Shown one piece after another: positions 54,300 through 64,000 of a stretch of DNA of 64,000 nt. Source of the stretch: Brachynemurus nebulosus (Eukaryota; Arthropoda; Insecta; Neuroptera; Myrmeleontidae); contig JAPWDM010000008.1 of assembly GCA_035578155.1 (NCBI GenBank), forward strand, positions 1,374,001 to 1,438,000. Direction: 5' to 3'. The number at the start of each line of letters is the position of its first letter. Positions within the stretch are counted from its first letter, which is position 1. The translations under genes and the position numbers were made by a program. Below the pieces are notes generated by a model, which was not told the origin of the DNA, did not search any database, and was given only the letters and a program-made list of their open reading frames with translations.

Positions 54300-55440
54300 T
54301 GAGCCGTACTGTGGGCTGGATTATACATAATAGTAAAATTTTCCCCTTAAGGACCCACAAAAATAAAAATATAAAAAATTCGCTAGACCGGTTTCGACTA
54401 CTTTTGTAGTCCCCTTCAGTAGCATAAACAATAAATAACCATAAAAATCAGAAATATCATAAAACTAGAAAATATAAATATAGGAAATCAGAAATATAAA
54501 TATAATAAAAAATAAAGGATTAGGAAAAATATTTTCCTTCGTTAAAAATACCTAAATAAATATAAAAATAATAATAATAAATAACCAATAAATATAAAAA
54601 AATAAAATAAAACTAGAAATATATAAATATGAAAAAATTAATTAAAAACCGCAATAAAATAGAAATAAAATATATATGAAAGACAACAATAAAAATAAAA
54701 TGAAATTAAAATGAAATAAAAGTAGAAATATGTAAAAATAAAAAACAACAATAAGAATGAAAATAAATATAATAGTAAAAGTATGTAAATGTAAAAATAA
54801 AAACAATAATAAAAATAAAAATAAAATAAAAATACCATATCCAGAACAAACCAGATCTCCTCTTGATTTCAAACTGCAAAAAACAGTTTAACTTCAAAAA
54901 CCCAATATTCGCATAAACGTCACTTGGATGATAGCAGTGAGTTTTAATCAAATGTCAGATATTGCGAAATTGAAGCCTGCTTTATACGATTTCTCGTCAA
55001 AATTCTGGTGTTCTGATTGGTTCTGGTATCTGGACCAGTCACGGGATATGTGGGTTCCATTGTGTGCTGGAAAGGTTCACTCAATGGAACAGGAATGATT
55101 TTCCAAAACAAAAATATGCTTTCGCGCTTTAACTTTTCATAATTTAAAATTTCCACCAATATTGCTTCTTTTTTATGGGTTAAAAAAAATATTGTATATG
55201 TCCGAGTTCTGCAAATTTCCCCTTCAAGGAAAATTTAAACAGCACATATTTTTGGTATTTTTCGTGCAGAAAAAAACTGGGCTTCTAAGTTCTAAGTACC
55301 TCTAGTAGCGAAAGGGTTAAAGAATTTTTTTCTGTTCGAATATAGTCATTGACATAATTTTGACTAGCATTGGGATTGGAGGAATTTTAATGAATCAATC
55401 TGGCAACACTGAGCGTTGTTAACAAAAGTGACAAAAGTAT
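54300..55440. other. Low-complexity and intergenic DNA
   Basis: 54430-54840 is an A-rich simple sequence (AAATAAAAATA variants). It is preceded by GCTAGACCGGTTTCGACTAC (54383), a word common at retroposon ends. 55280-55320 matches the end of the MITE at 17838. No gene. Confidence 0.4.
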
Positions 55441-56016
55441 GGTTCCGATACCTTAGCTCCCCAGCAATTATGTTTTGAAATTTTATCTTCACACATGGTT
55501 AGTTCGTCGTTTGTTCTTTATTGTTCGTCATTTATAAAAAATTACATAAAAATGCAAACTCAGACGAGCTCCCCACATACTAATTATGGTTTTTTTTTTA
55601 TTTCTACTGGCCTTTTATTATGAATAAACGTTTGTTCTTATATAAACGACGTTTGTTCTAACACCAAAGTGACTTCTTTCGGCTTTAATTAACAAATTTT
55701 TATATTTTTTAATTAGTTCAATTGTCACGGCTTAAGTAGTAGCATTGCGCATGCGCCAATTGTATTTGTAAGCGGTTCATTTCAATTAATTAATAACGAT
55801 GTTATGTATAAATAAATTAATAACGATAATAAATTGAAAAAGCATCTGCATAGTTAAGTTATATAGCACATAAAGAATACATTGTACATATAACTTTCTT
55901 TTAGATTCTGTCATTTTTCTTTTATTTTGAAAAGAACCGCTCACAAATACAATAGGCGCATGCACAATGCTACTACTTATGCCATGACAACTGAACTAAT
56001 TAAAAAATGTAAAAAG

Positions 56017-56327
56017 CAAAGAGTATAGGATAGAGCGGAAACTGTCCATAAGAACTAATGTAAAATCGTAGTATACGAGTTTCAGCGCCTCTACCGAGTA
56101 AGGCTTTCACGAAAATCCGAAACCAGGATATTTTCTTATAAATGACTGTGGAATTCATAACAAAATATATATTAATAAATGTATATTAATCTTTTTTGTT
56201 ATAATTTTTGTAATTCAACTACCTTGTCGCCCCCGTAAAGGCCGACAAACTTTATAGTTGGTTGCCACAGAATCAAGATGTCACTAAAAACTTATATTTC
56301 AGTTTCTCCTCTATCCCATACTCTTTG
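56017..56327. mobile_element. hAT-like MITE nested in the foldback
   Basis: Ends CAAAGAGTATAGGATAGAGC and inverted CAAAGAGTATGGGATAGAGG, with perfect 8-bp duplications GTAAAAAG at 56009-56016 and 56328-56335. 311 bp. Confidence 0.85.
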
Positions 56328-56397
56328 GTAAAAAGTTAATTAAAGCCGAAAGAAGTCGCTTTGATGATAGAACAAACGTCCGCGTCGTTTATATACC

Positions 56398-56615
56398 TCT
56401 TTTCAGATAAAATTGATCATGAGTTTTCGTTAAAAAATTAAATAATTCTTATATTCGAAACAAATCGATCTTCTATTCTTTTCTAAAAATAAACTGCAAA
56501 TTTAAAATTTACATAAATGCAATAATAAAAGAGATAAAGCCAAGAAAACGTAAATTATTTAAATTCAAAGTTACGAAGCATGGCTAAATTTAACTGAAAT
56601 AGACCATATAAGAAC
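56398..56615 (-). repeat. Captured zinc-finger-gene 3' flank
   Basis: CTGATCATGAG..., CAAACTGCAAATTTAAAA, GAGATAAAGCCAAGAAAACG and GGACCATATAA-like words match 11718-11905 and 15915-16140, in the same orientation. The sister foldback at 52760 lacks it, so the segment was gained inside the transposon arm, joined at TATATA-type words. Confidence 0.7.
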
Positions 56616-56978
56616 AAACGCTTATTCATAATAAAAGACCAATAGAAATTTAAAAAAAACCATAATTAGTATGTGGGGAGCTAGTCTGAGTTTGCATTTT
56701 TATGTAATTTTTTGTAAATAAACAATATACGAACAAACAATAATAAATGACGAACAATAAAGAACAAACGACGAACTAACGATATGTGAAGATAAAATTT
56801 CAAAAAATAATTGCTGGGGTGCTAAGGTATCGGAACCAAAAGTATGACAAAAGCAAACAACAGTCAGAACGGTTAGAACAGTCAGAACTCAGAAAGGTCA
56901 GAAAACAGCCGTTGGCGTCAGCAAGCATCCTTATTAATTCCGATACAGATTTTGTTTGTGATAAAATAGAAACCAAAA

Positions 56979-58147
56979 ATGGAGAGATCGAACCATGAAA
57001 GTTTTTATCCATTGAAAATTAAAGTGGAGAAAGATGAAGTGAATGAACCGGTGCAAGAATTTGATCATACATTTGAAATTAAAGTGGAGAAAAGTGCAGT
57101 GACTGAAGTGCATGAAAATAATTTAGTGTTATCAACAGAAAATAAACTTTTTGAACCGACTAAATTGTCACGAGAAAATAATAGTTTGGCCGATACAAAA
57201 TATCATACAGACTTACGACAGCAAAATATAAAACTGGTAAGTGGCTACTAAATTTACATTATAAATTAGAGAAGAAAATTATGCAGATATTTTAATGAAA
57301 ATAATTAATTATCACATTTTAGGAGCCGAGTGAATCTTTGCCAGATTTAAACAGTCTACATACGGAAATTAAAATTGAAGGAGATGAAATAGATGAAGAT
57401 TATCAGCTAGATTTAACAAAATATGAAACTATATGTGTTGGTAAAAAACTATTTCAATGTAAAATATGTACTAAAACGTTTCATAATTCAAGTAATTTAA
57501 AAAAACATGAAAGAATTCACACTGGTGAAAAACCATACAAGTGTAATATATGTACTAAAACATTTACTTATTTACACGTTTTAAAAGCACATGAAAGATC
57601 TCATAGTGGTGTAAAACCATACAAGTGTAATATATGTACTAAAACATTTACTACTTCAGGTAATTTAAAATCACATGAAAGAATTCACAGTGGTGAAAAA
57701 CCTTATAAATGTAAAATATGTACTAAAACACTTACTCAATTAGGTCATTTAAAAACACATGAAAGATCTCATATTGGTGAAAAACCATACAAGTGTAATG
57801 TATGTACTAAAATATTTACTAACTCAGGTAATTTAAAATCACATGAAAGAATTCACAGTGGTGAAAAACCATACAAGTGTAATATATGTACTAAAACATT
57901 TACTCAATTAGGTCATTTAAAAACACATGAAAGATCTCATATTGGTGAAAAACCATACAAGTGTAATGTATGTACTAAAACATTTACTAACTCATGTAAT
58001 TTAAAAAAACATGAAAGAATTCACAGTGGTGAAAAACTATACAAGTGTAATATATGTACTAAAACATTTACTACTTCAAGTCATTTAAAAAGACATGAAA
58101 GAATTCACAGCAGTGATAAAGTTATTACAGAATTTAAGTCATATTAA
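56979..58147 (+). CDS. Two-exon C2H2 zinc-finger protein with eight fingers
   Basis: Exons 56979-57236 (86 codons) and 57323-58147 join at CTG|GTAAGT and TTTTAG|GAG into 360 residues. Exon 1 plus the start of exon 2 make an acidic region with LKIKVEKDE, FEIKVEKSA and TEIKIEGDE (I-K-x-E three times), parallel to the larger family although the sequence differs. Eight complete fingers of the C(N/K)(I/V)CTKTFT type follow, with SGEKPYKC or IGEKPYKC linkers. Fingers 3-4 and 5-6 are near copies. The end is HSSDKVITEFKSY. A giant foldback transposon lies about 140 bases upstream, so the promoter may be altered. Likely a nuclear DNA-binding protein; target unknown. Confidence 0.9.
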
Positions 58148-58465
58148 GCGAATGAACCGGTCCATGAAATTAATTGTACATTCGAAATTAAAGTGACGAA
58201 AATTGATGTGCATGAGAACAATTTATTTAGTGTTATCAACCGACAACAAAATTTTTGAACCGACCAAATTGTTGCAAGAAAATAATAGTTTGAAAGAAAG
58301 ATAAAACTAAAATTATGCCGGTGTGTTGTAACCAAAATACTTGTAATATTTTAGGAGTGGAGTGAATCTTTGATAGATTTAAACAATTTACATACGGAAA
58401 TCAAAATTGAACAAGATCAAATATATGAAGACTATTCGACAGATGCTACTGCAAGCAAACATTGA
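58148..58465 (+). pseudogene. Tandem partial copy of the preceding gene's acidic region
   Basis: Directly after the stop codon, codons read NEPVHEINCTFEIKVTK and VHENNL, matching exon 1 of the gene at 56979, then lose frame. A recognisable acceptor (ATATTTTAG near 58355) is followed by SESLIDLNNLHTEIKIEQDQ, matching the start of exon 2, and the fingers are missing. Confidence 0.8.
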
Positions 58466-58659
58466 TCAGTAACAAATACACTCTCTGTGTGATGATTTTT
58501 GTAAAATTTATTGATGGATAACACATAAATACATATAATTCTATATTATTATTATTTAATTGTTTTATTCTTTTTTTTTTGTAATTGTCACAGAATTCAG
58601 AAACCAACTTGCTATCTCTATAGCGAACTAGTGGTCAAAAAAATAACTACTGCGAGTAG
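58466..58659. other. Intergenic DNA
   Basis: Nothing recognised apart from AATTGTTTTATTC near 58557, which could be polyadenylation-related on neither strand with confidence. Confidence 0.3.
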
Positions 58660-58877
58660 GCCAGCCTCGTGTTCGATTTGTAGTATAAAAAATTCCAGTG
58701 CACTTGCGCATGTGGATTACTAAACCGCGCGAACATATTAGTAAAAATTTAAATATATACGTCTACAAGTTTCCAAATATGGTAGTAGACGTCAAATAAT
58801 TTAAATTTTTGTTTGCGCGGTTTAATAGTGCATATGCGCGAGAATTTTTTATACCACGAATCGAACACGGCCCAGAT
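58660..58877. mobile_element. MITE with GTGTTCGATT ends
   Basis: CGTGTTCGATTTGTAGTATAA at the left is mirrored by CGTGTTCGATTCGTGGTATAA on the inverted right. The inner word AAACCGCGCGAACA is also mirrored. No clear duplication. Confidence 0.65.
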
Positions 58878-59275
58878 TTGTTTCATGGTCTCTAGAAAAA
58901 GGTGTTTAAAAATAAGAGGGCATTAGTGTTGCTTGTGTACCAAAGCGGTAGTTTAAATAGTTTTATTGTTATATCATCAAGAACAAATGGCAATATTAAT
59001 AAAATTTATTTAGTTTATTTGGTTTTCCTTGTGGGTACTTGAAGAATGCAGAATTTTTCAAATTTAATTCTCGGAGTCGCTTTATATCAATTACACTGCC
59101 ACTAGAACAATTTTTTAACACCACACACCCTGCCCATTTTGATAATGATTTAAAATTAAGCTGAATAAATTCTTCGTATTTATTTAAAAAACAATTTTAT
59201 AAGATTTTTGAAATCATTTTTAAATTATCAAAAATTGGGGTTAAGAATGTTCATATTACGCTAACTTCTTGATTA
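58878..59275. other. Intergenic DNA with a repeat fragment
   Basis: 58908-59000 resembles 50815-50930. No gene. Confidence 0.4.
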
Positions 59276-60002
59276 TGGAGGGTAGATATAAGGAGGACTA
59301 TCGTGGCCGGAAAACAATAGAAAAGTAGTTCAAAAAGTGTCCCGTTTTAAGTACTAAGTAACAGTTCAAAAACTCGCCAGAAAAGCGCTAGAGTAGCGAA
59401 AGAGTATAGTGACTTTTTGTGTTGAGTTTTATAAAAATTTTTAAAATAATAAAACTATTATATGTAACAATTATAATAAAAAAACAATACAGCAACAGCT
59501 CGCTATAGAGAACACTTTGGAATGTGAGATAGAATTATACTTCTTATTCTTTTTAAATAATAAATCAACAATATACAGATTGCTCACTGTGACTTACGAC
59601 AAAATATATTGGAAATATAAGCATACATAGATTAATCAATTTTTAGTAAAAATAAAATTGGTACATTGTGAAAAAAAAATGTAGTTATTTTTTGTTGTTA
59701 AGTTTAAGGCAAAGGTTACATTTCACGTTTTCTATCACATGATATTAATTACGTTAATCACCCGGTATATAAGTACATGGATATTTTATTGGTGAAAAAG
59801 AATAAGAAGTATAATTCTGTCTCACATTCCAAAGTGTTCTTTATAGCGAGCTATTGGTGTAATTACATAACAACGCAGATGTTTTCCTTTCCTTGTTTAC
59901 TTCTCCAAATTTACCCTTTTGCTACAGTAGCGCCGCCACTATTTACGCCTTTCTATAGACACTTTTTGATACAGACATGGTGCTCCTGACATCTACCCTC
60001 CA
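59276..60002. mobile_element. TA-inserting element, interrupted copy
   Basis: Ends TGGAGGGTAGAT, flanked by TA at 59274-59275 and 60003-60004. Compared with the complete inverted copy at 60725-61045 it has an extra segment at 59491-59906. That segment contains an inverted repeat (AGCTCGCTATAGAGAACACT mirrored near 59850). Confidence 0.7.
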
Positions 60003-60059
60003 TATTCTTGATACTTCAGGTCTATTTACATTCTATTTTTCTTACTATATTCACATCAG

Positions 60060-60420
60060 TTGATGAGGAATGTTAATCTCTTTTCTGCAATCACTTATGG
60101 GCAAGTATGTGCATTTTACAGAACTATGTTGTCATTGACTTACAAGCTACCAATGGGTGTGTTTCAATTGTTGTCTATTATTGGTGTTGTGTTACCGTAT
60201 ATACGTGCATCTACGTACCGCATACATATTATATATTTTTTTAATATATGCGTATGTAAGACACGCATACACAGAACCATTTAGTGCACTACAACACACA
60301 ACTCCGCGTGCACATAATATATAACGTAGCGGTGGGAGATCTTTTATCCTTTAGCGTTACACTGGTTTCAGTAATATAGAGATACTGCCGCTCGTTCTGG
60401 GTTATTCTATGGTTAACGCC
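60060..60420. mobile_element. Repeat family 'D' copy, diverged
   Basis: Has GTGCACATAATATATAACG, GCGTTACACTGGTTTCAGTA and ATAGAGATAC in the order seen at 14740-14830. Confidence 0.5.
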
Positions 60421-60724
60421 CGAGCGGTAAAAAAAGAAAACCTAAGAATTGCCATTTTCCTGACCAATTTTGTCAATTCTTCCGTTTGATTTGGGTATCC
60501 ATGTATATGGTCTATGATTTGTTTAATAGATTTTGACAATTCACAAAATTTATGTTGTCTAATTTGCAAGATACAAACTAGCATATTTTTTTGAATGACA
60601 TTCTAATTTTTTCATACTAATTTACTGGTTTCAAATAAAAACGGTCAATTTCAAATTGCTACCATTTTTTTAAGTGTCAGTTTCTGCCATCTGATGATGA
60701 ATGAATAAACTACTGCCAGTAGTA
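60421..60724. other. Intergenic DNA
   Basis: No gene or repeat recognised. Confidence 0.35.
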
Positions 60725-61045
60725 TGGAGGGTAGATATCAGGAGCACCATGTCTGTATCAAAAAGTGTCTATAGAAAGGCGTAAATAGTGGCGGCGCTAC
60801 TGTAGCAAAAGGGTAAATTTAGAGAAGTATTGTTTTTTTTATTATAATTGTTACATATAATAGTTTTATTATTTTAAAAATTTTTATAAAACTCAACACA
60901 AAAAAATCACTATACTCTTTTGCTACTCTAGCGCTATTCTGGCGAGTTTTTTAATTGTTACTGTTAGTACTTAAACCAGGACACTTTTTAAACTATTTTT
61001 CTATTGTTTTCCGGCCAAGATAGTGCTCCTGATATGTACCCTCCA
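60725..61045. mobile_element. TA-inserting element immediately upstream of a zinc-finger gene
   Basis: Ends TGGAGGGTAGATATCAGGAG and inverted TGGAGGGTACATATCAGGAG, flanked by TA (60723-60724, 61046-61047). Its right end is 80 bases from the start codon at 61125, so it forms part of that gene's promoter or leader. Confidence 0.75.
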
Positions 61046-61124
61046 TAGGTACAGTTTTTGAAACGTTACCAGTCATTAAACAAGTTAAACAATTTAATTG
61101 AAGGGAAAAAATTGGAAAAAAAAA

Positions 61125-62129
61125 ATGGAAAGTAAAGGGACTACACCAATAATTGATACATTTACTGTTAAAATAAAAGAAGAGGAAAATTTACTGAATC
61201 CAGACGGCTCATTTTCAAATAACACGAAAACAGAATTATTCGATTCTTCATATTGTGAAAATGAAATAAAGTTGGAATTGGTAGAAAGCAGTGCTTGTGA
61301 TTTATTAAATTTGGAAAGTTTAAATACCGAAATTAAATTGGAGGATGATGACGAGATATCACAAGGAAATAACGGTTTACTTGGCGAAAGTTGTGAAAAT
61401 TATTTTAGTGACACAGTGAGTACATCCGAGCAAGACAATTTTAAAACTGATGAAAAAACTCAACCCAGTGAAAAACGGTTCACGTCAAGGCATTTGAAAA
61501 AACATAAAAAACTACATACAGGAAAAATACTATTCAAATGTCATATATGTAGAAAAACATTTTCTACCTCGTTTGCTTTACAAAAACATGAAAGAACACA
61601 TACAGGAGAAAAACCATTCCAATGTAGTGTATGTTCAAAAACATTTTCACAGTCAAGTATTTTGAAATTACATGAAAGAATACATACCGGAGAGAAACCA
61701 TTCACATGTAATATCTGTAGCAGAACATTTGGCCAATATGTTCATTTACAAAGACATGAAAGAACACATACGGGTGAAAAACCATTTAAATGTGATGTAT
61801 GTTTTAAAACATTTTCTCAGTCAAGTAGTTTGAAATTACATGAAAAAATACATACCGGGGAAAAACCGTTCAAGTGTGATACATGTTTTAAAACATTTTC
61901 TCACTCCAACAGTTTGAAAATACATGAAAGAGTACATACAGGAGAAAAACCATTCAAATGCGATATATGTAGTAAAACATTTTCTGATTTATCTGCTTCA
62001 CGGAAACATGGAAGAACACATACAGGAGAAAAACCATTCACATGCGATATATGTAGTAAAACATTTTCACGGTCAAGTAGTTTGAAAACACATAAAAGAA
62101 CACATACAGGAGAAAAATCATTTAAATGA
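61125..62129 (+). CDS. C2H2 zinc-finger protein with seven fingers, frameshifted at the end
   Basis: 334 residues from MESKGTTPIIDTF; the ATG at 61098 adds nine lysine-rich codons that match the paralogous leader, so 61125 is preferred. N-terminal motifs VKIKEEE, IKLELVE and IKLEDDD place it in the family despite the opposite strand. Seven complete fingers follow; finger 6 (LSASRKHGRTH) has lost the conserved helix leucine. The frame ends at GEKSFK followed by TGA because part of a finger is deleted; the missing last finger continues in another frame at 62131-62232. Probably a recent truncation, possibly still functional with seven fingers. Confidence 0.88.
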   Translation: MESKGTTPIIDTFTVKIKEEENLLNPDGSFSNNTKTELFDSSYCENEIKLELVESSACDLLNLESLNTEIKLEDDDEISQGNNGLLGESCENYFSDTVSTSEQDNFKTDEKTQPSEKRFTSRHLKKHKKLHTGKILFKCHICRKTFSTSFALQKHERTHTGEKPFQCSVCSKTFSQSSILKLHERIHTGEKPFTCNICSRTFGQYVHLQRHERTHTGEKPFKCDVCFKTFSQSSSLKLHEKIHTGEKPFKCDTCFKTFSHSNSLKIHERVHTGEKPFKCDICSKTFSDLSASRKHGRTHTGEKPFTCDICSKTFSRSSSLKTHKRTHTGEKSFK

Positions 62130-62232
<103 letters not shown>

Positions 62233-63223
62233 TAAAATAGATTATTAATAATCAAACGTCTAGTTTTGTTATTTCATATCAGATTTTATTTCCTTTTTGT
62301 AAATTGATTTAGTACATATCATTATGTTAAAATATACCTTACAATTACATAATAGAATTTTTTTTACAATATAAGTTCGGTAAGTTGCTTTTACAGATCG
62401 AGAAAATGTTGCGAGAACGAGACGCGCAGGGTCGAGTTGTTGCAATTTTCGAGATCAGTAAAGATACCGTAAAACACCCTATCTTAACCATAATTTTCAA
62501 TTCAAATTTGAATAAAATAAAGACAGAGCTAATTTAGTTATATTTAACTGTTTCAATAGAATAAACTGATAAAAAACTTTGATCTAACTCATAAATAAAT
62601 TTTCAAGAAACTTAAATTACTAGTCAAAAATAAAAAAAAAAACAGTAACAAGCTCAAATGTCGAGGAGTTCCTAACTTTACCATATTATTACTAATTCAT
62701 ATTTTTTTGGTGAAATATAAAAGATATTATAAAATTTCTAAATATACGATTGTTGTTCATACTTTTTTTGTGAATTCCAAATAATATCTAACAATAATAC
62801 GCAGTCATTTCGAAATTTTCAACGATAAATCTAGTTGCGATAGAATTATGTTATGAAAACGTCAAATACAGCTGTTTTCACCAGAAATGTACAAAATCAG
62901 TAAAAATTAATAAAACAAAATGCCAGAAACAAAAAAAGAAAATTAATTTTGTTTAAAAAAAATAAAACACAATGTTACATATTTGATATTATAAACTGAC
63001 TAAGTAACAAAATCAGAAATAAAAAACAAAAACAATTAATTGTCTATTAAATCAACCAATGTTCAATTTCAATCAAATTGTCTAACTTACAAAATCAGAA
63101 TCCTTTTAACCAAAACAAGATACCCAATTTTGCCCAATTTTATTCTTTATTGTTCTTCAGTGTATAATGTTGTAATTTGTTTACTTTTTACCATATCAAT
63201 TGCTAAATTTAACATTCTGCAGA
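62233..63223. other. Intergenic AT-rich DNA
   Basis: Presumed 3' region of the gene at 61125 (an AATAAAATAAAG word near 62510). 62395-62470 is a GC-richer patch (CGAGAACGAGACGCGCAGGG). No gene recognised. Confidence 0.35.
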
Positions 63224-63515
63224 ATTATTAATTTCAAATATTATCGAGTGCTTGTGAGACACTGCTACGTATGACAAACTTTTGTTTGCATTTCAACACA
63301 CGCAGCATTGATATGTTCACTAATCGTTCAGCTAAACTGAAACTTTAAGCACTCGATTTCTTTGGTATAGTATGACCAAAAACCACATGTAAATTAAAAA
63401 TCACAAAGTGATTGAAAAAATTATCCGGATCGGCCGGGAATCGAACCCAGGATCTCCTGGTAACTAGCCAGGCGTGCTGCCTCTACACCAACGATCCCAT
63501 GCTCGGTAAGCGGCC
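63224..63515 (-). mobile_element. tRNA-derived SINE, well preserved
   Basis: The minus strand has a tRNA-like head at about 63498-63426: anticodon arm CCTGGCTAGTTACCAGG, box B GGTTCGATTCC and acceptor-like GGATCG/CGATCC. A body follows, shared with 23774-23960. The head resembles tRNA-Thr(AGT), but its attachment to a dispersed body identifies a SINE. Confidence 0.8.
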
Positions 63516-63578
63516 AAGCCGGACACCCATTCAATCACCTATGTGTACTAGTACTCTCTCTGATTCGAGAAACAGTTA

Positions 63579-63728
63579 CAATTATTAATTTCAAATATTA
63601 TCGAGTGCTTGTGAGACACTACTACGTATGACAAACTTTTGTTTGCAGTTCAACACACGCAGCATTGATATGTTCACTAATCGTTCAGCTAAACTGAAAC
63701 TTTAAGCACTCGATTTCTTTGGTATAGT
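63579..63728 (-). mobile_element. SINE body fragment
   Basis: A direct repeat of 63224-63370 (almost identical), lacking the tRNA head. Probably a 5'-truncated insertion or a local duplication. Confidence 0.75.
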
Positions 63729-64000
63729 GTAATAAAAAATATTAAATAAAAATATAATACATTGATCCACTTTGATTATAAACGCAATTGCCACTAATAT
63801 GTCGTTCCTTATTTATCTGTCAACGTATTAACGTCTACACGTCAATCCATAAATACAGAATTAAAAATATTTGAGGTATTTTAAACTCACATGCAATGAT
63901 GTTTCATAAGAAGTTATTGATGTTTGCTTTATGTGTGACTGTATATTCAACTAAATGACTTATGCCAGCATTTCGTAATTTTCGAATTTCCCTGACGTGT
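63729..64000. other. Intergenic DNA at window end
   Basis: Nothing recognised. Confidence 0.3.

Larger units (their letters stand above)
55441..56837. mobile_element. hAT-like giant foldback with 8-bp duplication, upstream of a zinc-finger gene
   Basis: Ends match 52760-53647. Perfect 8-bp duplications AAAAGTAT lie at 55433-55440 and 56838-56845. The right arm is interrupted by the MITE at 56017-56327 and by a piece of zinc-finger-gene 3' flank at 56398-56615. The right end is about 140 bases upstream of the start codon at 56979. Confidence 0.85.

Noticed and set aside
54638..54951. Phe/Tyr/Leu-rich minus-strand frames
   Set aside because: Translation of A-rich simple sequence (AAATAAAAATA).
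56786..56998. 70-codon frame before the zinc-finger gene
   Set aside because: It begins inside the foldback transposon end and overlaps the start of the real exon in another frame.
63426..63498. Functional tRNA-Thr(AGT) gene
   Set aside because: The tRNA-like part is the head of a dispersed element whose body recurs at 23774; acceptor stem position 7 is mismatched.

Overview
This is a eukaryotic nuclear window, almost certainly from an insect. It is AT-rich, has spliceosomal introns, is packed with short DNA transposons and a tRNA-derived SINE, and carries a cluster of poly-C2H2 zinc-finger (ZNF) genes of the insect type. The order or species cannot be fixed from sequence alone.

Layout. Bases 1-28,530 hold seven minus-strand ZNF loci in tandem (stop-to-start 337-1260, 1561-2745, 7879-9348, 12128-13726, 16202-17650, 21183-22844, 26949-28385), plus an N-terminal relic at 3138-3275. 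An eighth minus-strand member lies at 41734-42732. Two plus-strand members lie at 56979-58147 (two exons, more divergent) and 61125-62129. Most encode the same two-part protein: an acidic N-terminal region of about 110-130 residues with three evenly placed I/V-K-x-E motifs (SUMO-acceptor consensus), then 6-15 C2H2 fingers with TGEKPF-type linkers. No ZAD, KRAB, BTB or SCAN domain is visible. Paralogues share 5' flanks and 3' flanks, so the cluster grew by segmental duplication. Several members are decaying: a 4-bp insertion, a one-T homopolymer insertion, deleted last fingers and lost zinc-binding cysteines.

The other protein-coding loci are an intact-looking three-exon P-element/THAP9-type transposase gene (30891-35031, +) and the first three coding exons of the ribosome-quality-control gene NEMF/Caliban (49433-45671, -). 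There are also fragments of a SWIM-domain protein and of a second THAP domain inside a transposon with long terminal inverted repeats (38404-39925).

Most of the remaining DNA is transposon-derived. For many elements both termini and the target-site duplication (TSD) can be read: Helitron-like (5634-7152, 43861-44409, 49941-50783), Harbinger-like with TTA TSD (5952-6678), TA-TSD elements (4575-5559, 7207-7833, 23159-23601, 35050-35370, 35942-36590, 60725-61045), hAT-like with 8-bp TSD (45194-45539, 47062-48783, 55441-56837, 56017-56327), piggyBac-like with TTAA (20561-20886, 51576-51892), giant foldback elements, and a family of hairpin-bearing repeats. Insertions are often nested, and the duplicated ZNF flanks act as empty-site controls. 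How the parts relate is inference: an expanding ZNF family sitting among many young DNA transposons, with fingers differing mainly at DNA-contact positions, is what a transposon-ZNF arms race would look like, but nothing here shows what the proteins bind.
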